Shown here: positions 8,215 to 14,414 of the stretch, one piece after another
Layout of the letters: each line of letters opens with the position of its first letter
Numbering within the stretch: position 1 is the stretch's first letter
From: Nocardioides sp.
Lineage (GTDB): Bacteria > Actinomycetota > Actinomycetes > Propionibacteriales > Nocardioidaceae
Length of the DNA stretch: 64,000 nucleotides
NCBI RefSeq assembly: GCF_030019515.1
Contig: NZ_JASEEQ010000006.1
Coordinates: 213,774 to 277,773, forward strand
Direction of reading: 5' to 3'
Position numbers and translations under genes: made by a program
The notes under the pieces: model-generated
Seen by the model: the letters and a program-made list of their open reading frames with translations, nothing else
The model's database searches: none
Told to the model about the DNA's origin: nothing

Positions 8215-8252
8215 CGGGCGTTCGGTCTCCAGGAGACCAGGAGAGGTGTGAC

Positions 8253-8810
8253 ATGCGCTACCACCGGGCCGATGTCGTCGACCGGGCGGTCGGGGTCCTG
8301 GACGCGTACGGGCTGGCGGACCTGACCATGCGGCGGCTCGGGGCGGAGCTCGGCGTGCAGCCGAGCGCGCTCTACCACCACTTCGCCAACAAGCAGACCC
8401 TCCTGGCCGCAGTCGCGGACGAGGTCCTGGCGCGCGGCCCGCACGGTCCCCGGTCGGGCCCGTGGGACGACCGGGTCGCCGCCGTCTGCGGCGAGCTGCG
8501 CGACGCGATGCTCGCCTACCGCGACGGCGCCGAGCTCGTGGCCACGGCGTACTCCTTCGGGCTGGGCGCGACCGCGCCGTACGACGAGCTGGTCGCCGCG
8601 CTCCGCGAGGGCCGGCTCGACCCGGCGCTGGTGCCGACGGCCGCGCGCACGCTGCTGCACTTCGTGTTCGGCCACGTGACCGACGAGCAGACCCACCTGC
8701 AGGCGGGCTCCGCCGGCGCCATCGACGACCAGCCCCGCGAGACCTCCGACTTCGCGCTCGGGCTCGGGCTCGTGCTCGACGGGATCAGGCTGCGCCAGCG
8801 CGTGGGCTGA
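8253..8810 (+). CDS. bioQ: TetR-family regulator, probable biotin repressor BioQ
   Basis: A 185-residue TetR protein. The N-terminal HTH is clear (LTMRRLGAELGVQPSALYHHFANKQTLLAAV, residues 25-55) and the C-terminal ligand domain is helical. GGAGAG precedes ATG 8253. It faces the bioY-bioM-bioN operon across tandem TGAAC-N3-GTTCA sites, the arrangement expected of actinobacterial BioQ. Actinobacteria of this type lack BirA-coupled repression, and BioQ responds to biotin status in corynebacteria. The TetR call is certain; the BioQ assignment rests on context and operator. Confidence 0.78.
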   Translation: MRYHRADVVDRAVGVLDAYGLADLTMRRLGAELGVQPSALYHHFANKQTLLAAVADEVLARGPHGPRSGPWDDRVAAVCGELRDAMLAYRDGAELVATAYSFGLGATAPYDELVAALREGRLDPALVPTAARTLLHFVFGHVTDEQTHLQAGSAGAIDDQPRETSDFALGLGLVLDGIRLRQRVG

Positions 8811-8844
8811 GCTGGGGGCTGAGCGGCCGGCTGCGGCGCGCCGG

Positions 8845-9507
8845 TCAGGGGCGGCGGGTCGCCCGGACGACGACGTCGTGGAGCGGGACACCGCCCCCGT
8901 GTGTGGACCGGTCGCGGTGCGACTCCTCGGCGGTCGCGACCTCCCACGCCGCCGGGTCGAGTCGACCGGCGATGTCGGCAGCGCGCACCGAGGCCGACGC
9001 GGGTGGCTCGGCGGCGTCGGCCCCGTGTCGGTGACCGTGGTCGTTCTCGTGGTGGTGGTCGTCGTCGTGGAGGTGCCCGACGATCAACAGGGTCCCGCCC
9101 GGGGCCACCCACGCGGCGATGCGGTCGTAGAAGTCGAGCTGCGGCATCGCGGGGTGCGCGTAGTGCGTGGTCACCAGGTCGTAGGCCGCCCCCGGCGCCC
9201 AGCTCGACAGGTCCGCTTCGACCCACTGCACCCGGTCGGCGACGCCGGCCGTGGCGGCGCGCTCGGCGGCGCGGGCCAGCGCCTCGGCCGCGATGTCCGC
9301 TCCGGTGACCTGCCAGCCCCGCGACGCGAGCCAGATCGCCTCCGCTCCCGCGCCGCAGCCGGCGTCGAGGGCCGTGCCGGGCGTCAGGTCGGTGACCTCC
9401 CGGATCAGGTGCGGGTTGGGCGGGCCGGCGGCCATCGCGGCGGGTGCGCCGGCTCGATCGCCCTGCCAGTGCTCGTCCCAGTAGGACTTGTCGAACGAGT
9501 GGTCCAT
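8845..9507 (-). CDS. class I SAM-dependent methyltransferase with His-rich loop
   Basis: A 220-residue methyltransferase. Motif I is LDAGCGAGAEAIWLA (residues about 47-61), followed by an acidic ADIAAEALARA strand and a VEADLSSW post-motif. After motif IV-V (GGTLLIVGHL) there is an unusual insert, HDDDHHHENDHGHRHG, that could bind a divalent metal. ATG 9507 has AGGAGG upstream. The family resembles the TehB/SmtA type of small methyltransferases often tied to detoxification. The substrate cannot be read from sequence. Downstream on the other strand is bioQ; upstream are gene remnants. Confidence 0.82.
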   Translation of the reverse strand: MDHSFDKSYWDEHWQGDRAGAPAAMAAGPPNPHLIREVTDLTPGTALDAGCGAGAEAIWLASRGWQVTGADIAAEALARAAERAATAGVADRVQWVEADLSSWAPGAAYDLVTTHYAHPAMPQLDFYDRIAAWVAPGGTLLIVGHLHDDDHHHENDHGHRHGADAAEPPASASVRAADIAGRLDPAAWEVATAEESHRDRSTHGGGVPLHDVVVRATRRP

Positions 9508-9647
9508 CGGCCTGCCTCCTCGGTTCTATGGCTCGCGCGCCTCGTCGTGCACTCGGACAGGTCGACGTCGGTGAACGTGACGTCGATGTAGGACGCTGCG
9601 CCGAGGTCCTGGGCGTACCGGTCCAGGCCGCGGAGGTCGTCGCTCAC
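9508..9647 (-). pseudogene. possible gene remnant between DUF2087 fragment and methyltransferase
   Basis: From ATG 9647, which overlaps the stop of the DUF2087 fragment, the frame reads about 34 residues of protein-like sequence including the segment YIDVTFTDVDLSE, reminiscent of the first repeats of a pentapeptide-repeat protein. It then loses character and runs into the methyltransferase gene in another frame. This looks like the 5' end of a gene cut by a deletion. The evidence is weak; it could also be a short spurious frame. Confidence 0.25.
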
Positions 9648-9796
9648 ACCTCGACCGTCCCGCCGCTGCGCCAGTAGACGGCCTCCTCGCGGGTGAGGAA
9701 GTCGTTCTCGACCAGGTAGCGGCGCAACGCGGCGTAGATGGTGTGCAGCCGGCCGTCGTCGGTCAGGAAGGCGCGCAGCACCCGCTGGTCGCTCAC
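9644..9796 (-). pseudogene. DUF2087 protein with an internal deletion
   Basis: The 50-residue frame from GTG 9796 begins VLRAFLTDDGRLHTI and ends LRRYLVENDFLTREEAVYWR plus SGGTVEV. These are the start and end of a DUF2087 domain, a small putative nucleic-acid-binding unit normally of 80-90 residues. The middle part, which in the family includes a basic cluster and an ErEVN-type helix, is missing without loss of frame. The gene overlaps the stop of the M23 peptidase gene by four bases. Family identity is recalled from its conserved ends. The product could still be made, but is probably non-functional. Confidence 0.6.
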
Positions 9797-10374
9797 GACC
9801 TCTCCCGCGGGGTCAGCGCGAGCAGCCCGCGGGGCTTGACCGCGGTCGACAGGCCGCCCTTGACCGCGCGCCGCTCGAAGTGGAGGTGGCAGCCGTCGGG
9901 GGCGCCGCGGTCGTTGGCGCGGGCGAACATGGTGCCCCTCTTCACCAGGTCGCCGGGTCGCGCGTAGACCTTGCGGGTGTGGCCGATGACCAGGTCGAAG
10001 CCGCGCTTGCGGTTGCGCAGCAGCACCGGGTTGTCGCCGTACGCCGGCCCCAGCGAGTCGGGTGGCACCACCCGGAGCCGGAACCGGGCGTAGAGCGGCG
10101 TCCCGCACGGCATCGCGACGTCGATGCCGTGGTGGAAGCCGCGGTCGTCGCGGCAGCGCGGGTCGGGGGAGTAGTAGGGGGCCCGGGTGCAGCCGAACGG
10201 GATCATGATCCGGTGGGCGCCCTGGAACCACGGGGAGGTGTAGTAGGTCTTGTCCTTGGTGTAGAAGACCCAGCGCGAGTCGCGGGCGTCGGCGACCGTG
10301 GTCAGCGTCGCGACCAGGGCCAGGGCGAGCAGTGCCGCGACCGGAGGGGCGGCGGCGAGGCGTCCGAGGCGCAT
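9793..10374 (-). CDS. secreted M23-family metallopeptidase-like protein
   Basis: A 193-residue exported protein with an N-terminal signal sequence (MRLGR followed by an Ala/Leu-rich core, cleavage near Ala30). The LytM/M23 fold is shown by RGFHHGIDVAMPCGTPLYA, GHTRKVYARPGDLVKRG and CHLHFE. The zinc ligands are the His and Asp of HHGID and the first His of HLH, so an active site is plausible. M23 enzymes cleave peptidoglycan cross-links or act as regulators of other hydrolases. The start is ATG 10374, six bases after a TAGCGT -10 box, which indicates a leaderless transcript. Confidence 0.82.
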   Translation of the reverse strand: MRLGRLAAAPPVAALLALALVATLTTVADARDSRWVFYTKDKTYYTSPWFQGAHRIMIPFGCTRAPYYSPDPRCRDDRGFHHGIDVAMPCGTPLYARFRLRVVPPDSLGPAYGDNPVLLRNRKRGFDLVIGHTRKVYARPGDLVKRGTMFARANDRGAPDGCHLHFERRAVKGGLSTAVKPRGLLALTPRERS

Positions 10375-10380
10375 GGGCTC

Positions 10381-10386
10381 ACGCTA
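10381..10386 (-). promoter_or_regulatory. -10 box of a leaderless promoter for the M23 gene
   Basis: TAGCGT on the minus strand, six bases before ATG 10374, with no Shine-Dalgarno sequence between. Confidence 0.5.
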
Positions 10387-10914
10387 ACGGCTCGCTGCCA
10401 GGGGCCAGGAGCGCAGCACGCCCGTCGCGTGCGGCTCGTACCACGCCAGGTCGAGCCGGGTCGCCCGGCACCGGGCGGGCAGCACCCCCTCGAGCAGCGC
10501 GAGCGTGGAGGCCTCGGTGACCTCGGCGGAGAGCAGGTCGAGGGTGAGGTGCGGGGCGACGTCGTCGTACCGGCCTCCGTAGGGCGGGTGCTCGGGGAAC
10601 TCGGCAGCCAGCCGTGTGGTCAGCGTGCGGAACGGATCCTCGGGCTCGGGGACGAGGTGGATGATGCCGTCGGGGAAGCGGCCGATCCGCTCGAGAGCGA
10701 AGTCGAAGGCCGGCGTCTCGGCCGCGACCGCCGCGACCCGCCGCTCGACGTCGGCGCTCAGCTCGTCGACGAACGGCCCGAGCACGGTCACGTGGGCGTG
10801 CCGGTGGGCCGGGTCCGCGGAGAGGTAGGACGGGTCGTAGTGGTGGGTCCGCGCGCGGACGAAGTCCTCCAACTGGGGGACCGGGACCTGCAGCACCGAG
10901 TGGCCGGGGTGCAT
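10384..10914 (-). CDS. 2'-5' RNA ligase / 2H phosphoesterase superfamily protein
   Basis: A 176-residue member of the 2H superfamily, which acts on 2'-5' or cyclic phosphodiester bonds in RNA or nucleotides. The two catalytic HxTx motifs are visible: HVTVLGPF near residue 40 and HLTLDLL near residue 128. The stop lies only nine bases before the M23 start and overlaps its -10 box. ATG 10914 is six bases after the stop of the upstream hydrolase gene, so the two are likely co-transcribed. Substrate unknown. Confidence 0.8.
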   Translation of the reverse strand: MHPGHSVLQVPVPQLEDFVRARTHHYDPSYLSADPAHRHAHVTVLGPFVDELSADVERRVAAVAAETPAFDFALERIGRFPDGIIHLVPEPEDPFRTLTTRLAAEFPEHPPYGGRYDDVAPHLTLDLLSAEVTEASTLALLEGVLPARCRATRLDLAWYEPHATGVLRSWPLAASR

Positions 10915-10920
10915 CGCCCC

Positions 10921-11523
10921 TCAGCCGAGCCGGTCGAGGAAGGCGCGGGTCCGCTCGAGCAGCAGCGCCGCCGCGTCCGCGTCGTACGACGGCAGGGAGC
11001 GGTCGGCGAACAGGTGCCGGTCACCGGGGTAGACGAACAGCTCGCCGACGCCCTCGCCCGCGCCCCGGTTGGCGGTCGCGGCCAGCTCGCGAGCTGCGTC
11101 GAGGTCGCCCTCGAGCGCGAAGAACTCGTCGGCGTCCATGCCGTGCACCTGGACCGGCAGCCCGTCCGGCCACGGCCCGAACGCCCACTCGCCCGTGATC
11201 GGGTAGCACGCCTCGTAGAGGAGCGCCCCGCGCGCCCCCGGCCGGGTCTGCGCCAGCCGCTGGGCCGCGCCGACCCCGAAGGAGAACCCGGCGTACACGA
11301 GACTCGCCGGGAGGTCCGCGACCGCTCGGTCCGCACGCTCGTCGAGGACGTCGCCGCCGATGTCGCCCCGCAGCGCCATGCCGTCCTCGATCGACGTCGT
11401 GACCTGGCCCTCGAAGAGGTCGGGTGTGTGCACGGTGTGCCCGCCGGCGCGGAGGTCGTCGGCGAAGGCCCGCACCCCGTCGGTCAGACCCTGGACGTGG
11501 TGGAACAGCACGATCTCTGCCAT
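10921..11523 (-). CDS. dienelactone hydrolase family protein
   Basis: A 200-residue alpha/beta hydrolase. The DLH-type N-terminus MAEIVLFHHVQGL is followed by TPDLFEG. The nucleophile elbow GFSFGVG carries Ser where true dienelactone hydrolases have Cys. The later HGMDADEFF and GDRHLFADRSLPSY segments supply the Asp and His. It is related to the family but unlikely to open dienelactones. ATG 11523 has a TACGGT -10 box six bases upstream (11535-11530), a leaderless start. Upstream in-frame starts overlap the excalibur gene region and are rejected. Confidence 0.8.
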   Translation of the reverse strand: MAEIVLFHHVQGLTDGVRAFADDLRAGGHTVHTPDLFEGQVTTSIEDGMALRGDIGGDVLDERADRAVADLPASLVYAGFSFGVGAAQRLAQTRPGARGALLYEACYPITGEWAFGPWPDGLPVQVHGMDADEFFALEGDLDAARELAATANRGAGEGVGELFVYPGDRHLFADRSLPSYDADAAALLLERTRAFLDRLG

Positions 11524-11529
11524 GCCGAC

Positions 11530-11535
11530 ACCGTA
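11530..11535 (-). promoter_or_regulatory. -10 box of a leaderless promoter for the DLH-family gene
   Basis: TACGGT on the minus strand, six bases before ATG 11523; it fixes the start far downstream of other in-frame candidates. Confidence 0.45.
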
Positions 11536-11570
11536 GGGCGAGCTACGGACAACGGCCGCGCGAGCCGGGC

Positions 11571-11855
11571 TCAGGCCTCGCAGGCGGTGCCGTCCTTGTC
11601 GCGGTCGAGGCGGGAGCTGTTGGTGGCGTAGACGGCTCGCGCCTGCTTCCCGTACGCCGGCCGGCCGTACCCGTCGCGGACCTGCTTCGCGGCAGCGCTC
11701 GCACTCTTGGCCACGCCGTGCCGGTAGTCCTGGTGCAGCGCGTCGCAGTTCGGGTAGTACTTGCCCACGGCATCCGCTGGGCCGGCAATCCCGACGACGA
11801 GGGGAGCCGCCACCAGTGCGGTGGCGACGAGCGCGACCTGAACCCGCTTGAGCAT
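11571..11855 (-). CDS. secreted excalibur-domain protein
   Basis: A 94-residue exported protein. The N-terminal signal peptide (Leu/Val/Ala core, cleavage near ADA at about residue 29) is followed by an excalibur calcium-binding domain: YYPNCDALHQDYRHGVAKS, then LDRDKDGTACEA at the very end. The DxDxDG-like loop would bind calcium. GGGGAG precedes ATG 11855. Such small proteins are common in actinobacteria and have no assigned role beyond extracellular calcium binding. Confidence 0.85.
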   Translation of the reverse strand: MLKRVQVALVATALVAAPLVVGIAGPADAVGKYYPNCDALHQDYRHGVAKSASAAAKQVRDGYGRPAYGKQARAVYATNSSRLDRDKDGTACEA

Positions 11856-12047
11856 GACCGACTCCCCGGATCTCGAATGACGTCTGCCAGGTCAGGGTAG
11901 GGGCGGGCGGCCGGTCCGGGAGGCGAATCGGTCGAACCGTCCGTGGTAGGCAGAGTGCGGTTCCTGGCATCAACCTGGTTCATCCCAGCCACCGCACTTC
12001 TTGCTCGGACTCGAGCCCACATCCCCGGCTTGGTCGGCCGACCCGGT

Positions 12048-12215
12048 TCAGCTGGCGGCGGCCCCGCGGCGGATCTCGGCGAGCCGGTCGCGCAGCTCGG
12101 GGTCGCCCATCACCAGCCAGACCAGGCCGCAGTCCTCGGGTCCGTGCGCCCCGGGGTGGCACAGGGTGCACGGGTCGCCGGGTCGGATCGGGCACTTCGG
12201 TACGGGCGCTCCCAC
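12048..12215 (-). CDS. small Cys-containing conserved actinobacterial protein
   Basis: A 55-residue protein from GTG 12215 with the core CPIRPGDPCTLCHPGA, then GPEDCGLVWLVMGDPELRD. Four cysteines and one His in the first half (CxnPCTLCHxnC) suggest a bound metal. I recall near-identical short proteins in other actinobacteria but no function. Its start is supported by a TAGCGT -10 box seven bases upstream (12228-12223). It is convergent with nothing and lies alone between the excalibur gene and a CoA-binding protein gene. Confidence 0.65.
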   Translation of the reverse strand: MGAPVPKCPIRPGDPCTLCHPGAHGPEDCGLVWLVMGDPELRDRLAEIRRGAAAS

Positions 12216-12222
12216 GCCTTCG

Positions 12223-12228
12223 ACGCTA
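12223..12228 (-). promoter_or_regulatory. -10 box of a leaderless promoter for the 55-residue protein
   Basis: TAGCGT on the minus strand with seven bases to GTG 12215; it supports translation of this small gene. Confidence 0.45.
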
Positions 12229-12330
12229 GGTCGGGGCCAGGGGAGGACCCAGGGTCGAAGGTCACCGTGGGGGGCCCTTTGGCCCTGGCCGGTCGGCCCG
12301 GCGGCGACCAGCATCGGACTCGTGGTCACC

Positions 12331-12798
12331 ATGAAGGAAGCCGCAACCGAGTTCCTGGCCCACCACCGGATCGCCGTCACAGGGGTGTCCCACGCCCCGA
12401 AGGGCCACGGCGCGAACATGGTCTACCAACGGTTGCGTGAGCGCGGGTACGACGTCGTCGCGATCAACCCGAACGCCGACCGCGTCGAGGGCGACGTCTG
12501 CTACCCGGACCTGAGGTCCGTGCCCGGCGGGGTCGAGGCGGTCGTGATCGGCACCCGTCCGTCGACGGCCGAGGAGACGATGCACGAGTGCGTCGACCTG
12601 GGCATCAAGCAGGTGTGGATGCACCGAGGTCCGGGCGCGGGCAGCGTGTCCGACGCGGCCACGACGTACGGGCGCGAGCACGGGGTCACCGTGATCCCCG
12701 GCGGCTGCCCGTGCATGTTCGGCCCGACCGCCGACGGCGGGCACAAGGCGATGCGCTGGATGTTCAGCCTCACCGGGAACGTGCCGAGGAAGGTCTGA
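12331..12798 (+). CDS. CoA-binding domain protein (YccU type)
   Basis: A 155-residue single-domain CoA-binding protein related to the N-terminal domain of succinyl-CoA synthetase alpha. The nucleotide loop IAVTGVSHAPKGHGANMVYQRL is followed by GYDVVAINPNAD and VVIGTRPSTAEETMHECVDLGIKQVWMH, all standard for the family. ATG 12331 is used; GTG 12322 is three codons upstream. It ends five bases before a convergent gene. Such proteins are widespread, and their cellular role is not established. Confidence 0.82.
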   Translation: MKEAATEFLAHHRIAVTGVSHAPKGHGANMVYQRLRERGYDVVAINPNADRVEGDVCYPDLRSVPGGVEAVVIGTRPSTAEETMHECVDLGIKQVWMHRGPGAGSVSDAATTYGREHGVTVIPGGCPCMFGPTADGGHKAMRWMFSLTGNVPRKV

Positions 12799-12803
12799 GG
12801 GGA

Positions 12804-13715
12804 TCAGCTGGTCTCGAGCAGTCGCTCGCACGCCGCGATCAACCGAGCGCGTAGCGGCGCGGCCCGCTCGGCGAACCCGCGCTGCGCCTCGACGTACTCC
12901 GCCTTGCCTGCTGCCGTCTCGATCCGCACCGGCTCGAAGGCGCCGCCGTCGAGGCCCGTCAGGTCGTACGGCGCGGCCCGCATGTCGAGGATGCGGATGT
13001 CCCAGGCGAGCTCGAAGCAGTCGGCCACGAGGTCCGAGCAGATCATCGGGGTGAGCCGGAACGCGTGCTTGTAGAGGTCCATGCCGGCGTGCAGGCAGGC
13101 GGGCTGCTCGTACGCCGGACGGTCGGCCGACGTGGGCCGCAGGGTGTTCAGCGGCGCGGCCGCGGGGGTGAAGAACCGGTAGGCGTCGAAGTGGGAGCAG
13201 GCGATCCGGTGCGACTCCACGACCGCGTCGGTGCCGCCCGCGCCCAGGCGCAGCGGCCAGTCGGCGTGCCGGGTCTCATCCTCGGAGAGCCGGTAGACCA
13301 TCGCCCACTCGTGCAGGCCGAAGCAGCCGAAGTTCGCCGGCCGCGCGGCGCTCGCGGACAGCAGGCGCCGCAGCGACTCCAGCAACGGCCGCTGGGAGGC
13401 CACGTGCTGCTCGGTCACCGCGGCGGCGTCGGGTCGCGTGCCCGAGGACGCGCCATGGCGCGTGCTTGGGCACACGACCCGGGCGTAGCCCCTGAGATCT
13501 GCATGCTCGGGGGCGCCCTCGAGGGCGGCTCCGAAGCCCGGGTGCCACCGGAGCAGCTGTGCCGGCCGGAAGCCGTAGTAGGTGAAGAGGAAGTCGTGGA
13601 CCGGGTGCTTGGTGCCCCGTCGTCTGCGGCCGAGGTGGGGCTCGACGTAGGGGAGGAGCCGCTCGCGGTGGGCCGTCGCCCTCGCCTCCCACTCCTCGCG
13701 CTCCAGCCACTGCAC
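12804..13715 (-). CDS. conserved actinobacterial protein often labelled 3-methyladenine DNA glycosylase
   Basis: A 303-residue protein with a conserved front half, KHPVHDFLFTYYGFRPAQL, then RWHPGFG, and a central FGCFGLHEWAMVYR segment. I recall orthologues across actinobacteria that carry the name 3-methyladenine DNA glycosylase. No helix-hairpin-helix motif, zinc loop or known glycosylase active site can be seen, so that name is doubtful. GTG 13715 is preceded by TAGCCT at six bases (leaderless). It is divergent from the MOSC gene with only 33 bases between starts. Function open. Confidence 0.7.
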   Translation of the reverse strand: MQWLEREEWEARATAHRERLLPYVEPHLGRRRRGTKHPVHDFLFTYYGFRPAQLLRWHPGFGAALEGAPEHADLRGYARVVCPSTRHGASSGTRPDAAAVTEQHVASQRPLLESLRRLLSASAARPANFGCFGLHEWAMVYRLSEDETRHADWPLRLGAGGTDAVVESHRIACSHFDAYRFFTPAAAPLNTLRPTSADRPAYEQPACLHAGMDLYKHAFRLTPMICSDLVADCFELAWDIRILDMRAAPYDLTGLDGGAFEPVRIETAAGKAEYVEAQRGFAERAAPLRARLIAACERLLETS

Positions 13716-13721
13716 GGCACG

Positions 13722-13742
13722 AGGCTATGACGCGCGTAGCAT
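13722..13742. promoter_or_regulatory. paired divergent leaderless -10 boxes
   Basis: TAGCCT on the minus strand (13727-13722) lies six bases before GTG 13715. TAGCAT on the plus strand (13737-13742) lies six bases before GTG 13749. The two boxes are nine bases apart, so each promoter's upstream region overlaps the coding start of the opposite gene. Confidence 0.5.
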
Positions 13743-13748
13743 CGCGGC

Positions 13749-14351
13749 GTGGTCGGATCGGTCGTCGTGGCAGTCGCCCGCGACGAGACCCATCGGTTCA
13801 GCAAGATCCCGCAGGAGTCGATCACGCTGGTCGCCGGCATGGGCGTGGCCGGGGACGCGCACGCGGGCACGCTCGTGCAGCACCGCTCCCGGGTACGTCG
13901 CGACCCGAACCAGCCCAACCTGCGCCAGGTGCACCTGATCCACGAGGAGCTGCTCGACGAGGCGCGGGCCGCGGGCCACGACGTGGGGCCCGGAGGTCTC
14001 GGCGAGAACATCCTCACCGGCGGCCTCGACCTGCTCGGCCTGCCGGCCGGGACCCGGCTGCGGATCGGGGAGGCGGTCCTGCGGGTGACCGGCCTGCGCA
14101 ACCCGTGCCACCAGATCAACGACCTCTCCGCCGGGTTGCTCAAGGTCGTCGTCGCGCGGGCAGACGGGCATGCCTCCACCTCGGACGTCACGCTCGGCGC
14201 GACCGGTGGCGCCGAGTCGATCGACGGCGTCGGGATCGTCCGCAAGGCCGGGGTGATGGCCGTCGTGGAGCAGGGTGGCGAGGTCCGCCCGGGCCTGCCG
14301 ATCGCCGTCGAGCTCCCGGACGGCCCTCACGAGGCCCTCGCCCCGGTGTAG
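13749..14351 (+). CDS. MOSC domain-containing protein
   Basis: A 200-residue single-domain MOSC protein, a fold related to the molybdenum-cofactor sulfurase C-terminus. Family segments are GMGVAGDAHAG, QVHLIHEELLDE, GPGGLGENILTGGLDLLGLPAGT and GLRNPCHQI, with the conserved cysteine in the last. This Cys normally receives sulfur, or binds the molybdenum cofactor. The start is GTG 13749, six bases after TAGCAT. Downstream genes are unrelated, so the partner molybdoenzyme is not shown. Confidence 0.85.
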   Translation: MVGSVVVAVARDETHRFSKIPQESITLVAGMGVAGDAHAGTLVQHRSRVRRDPNQPNLRQVHLIHEELLDEARAAGHDVGPGGLGENILTGGLDLLGLPAGTRLRIGEAVLRVTGLRNPCHQINDLSAGLLKVVVARADGHASTSDVTLGATGGAESIDGVGIVRKAGVMAVVEQGGEVRPGLPIAVELPDGPHEALAPV

Positions 14352-14402
14352 GTCCGTTCGATACCAGTCGCCCGATCCGCTGCCGCGGCCGCGCACAAGG
14401 GC

Positions 14403-14408
14403 TAGGTT
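14403..14408 (+). promoter_or_regulatory. -10 box of a leaderless promoter for the acylase
   Basis: TAGGTT stands six bases before GTG 14415; no ribosome-binding site is visible. Confidence 0.5.
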
Positions 14409-14414
14409 GCGGCC

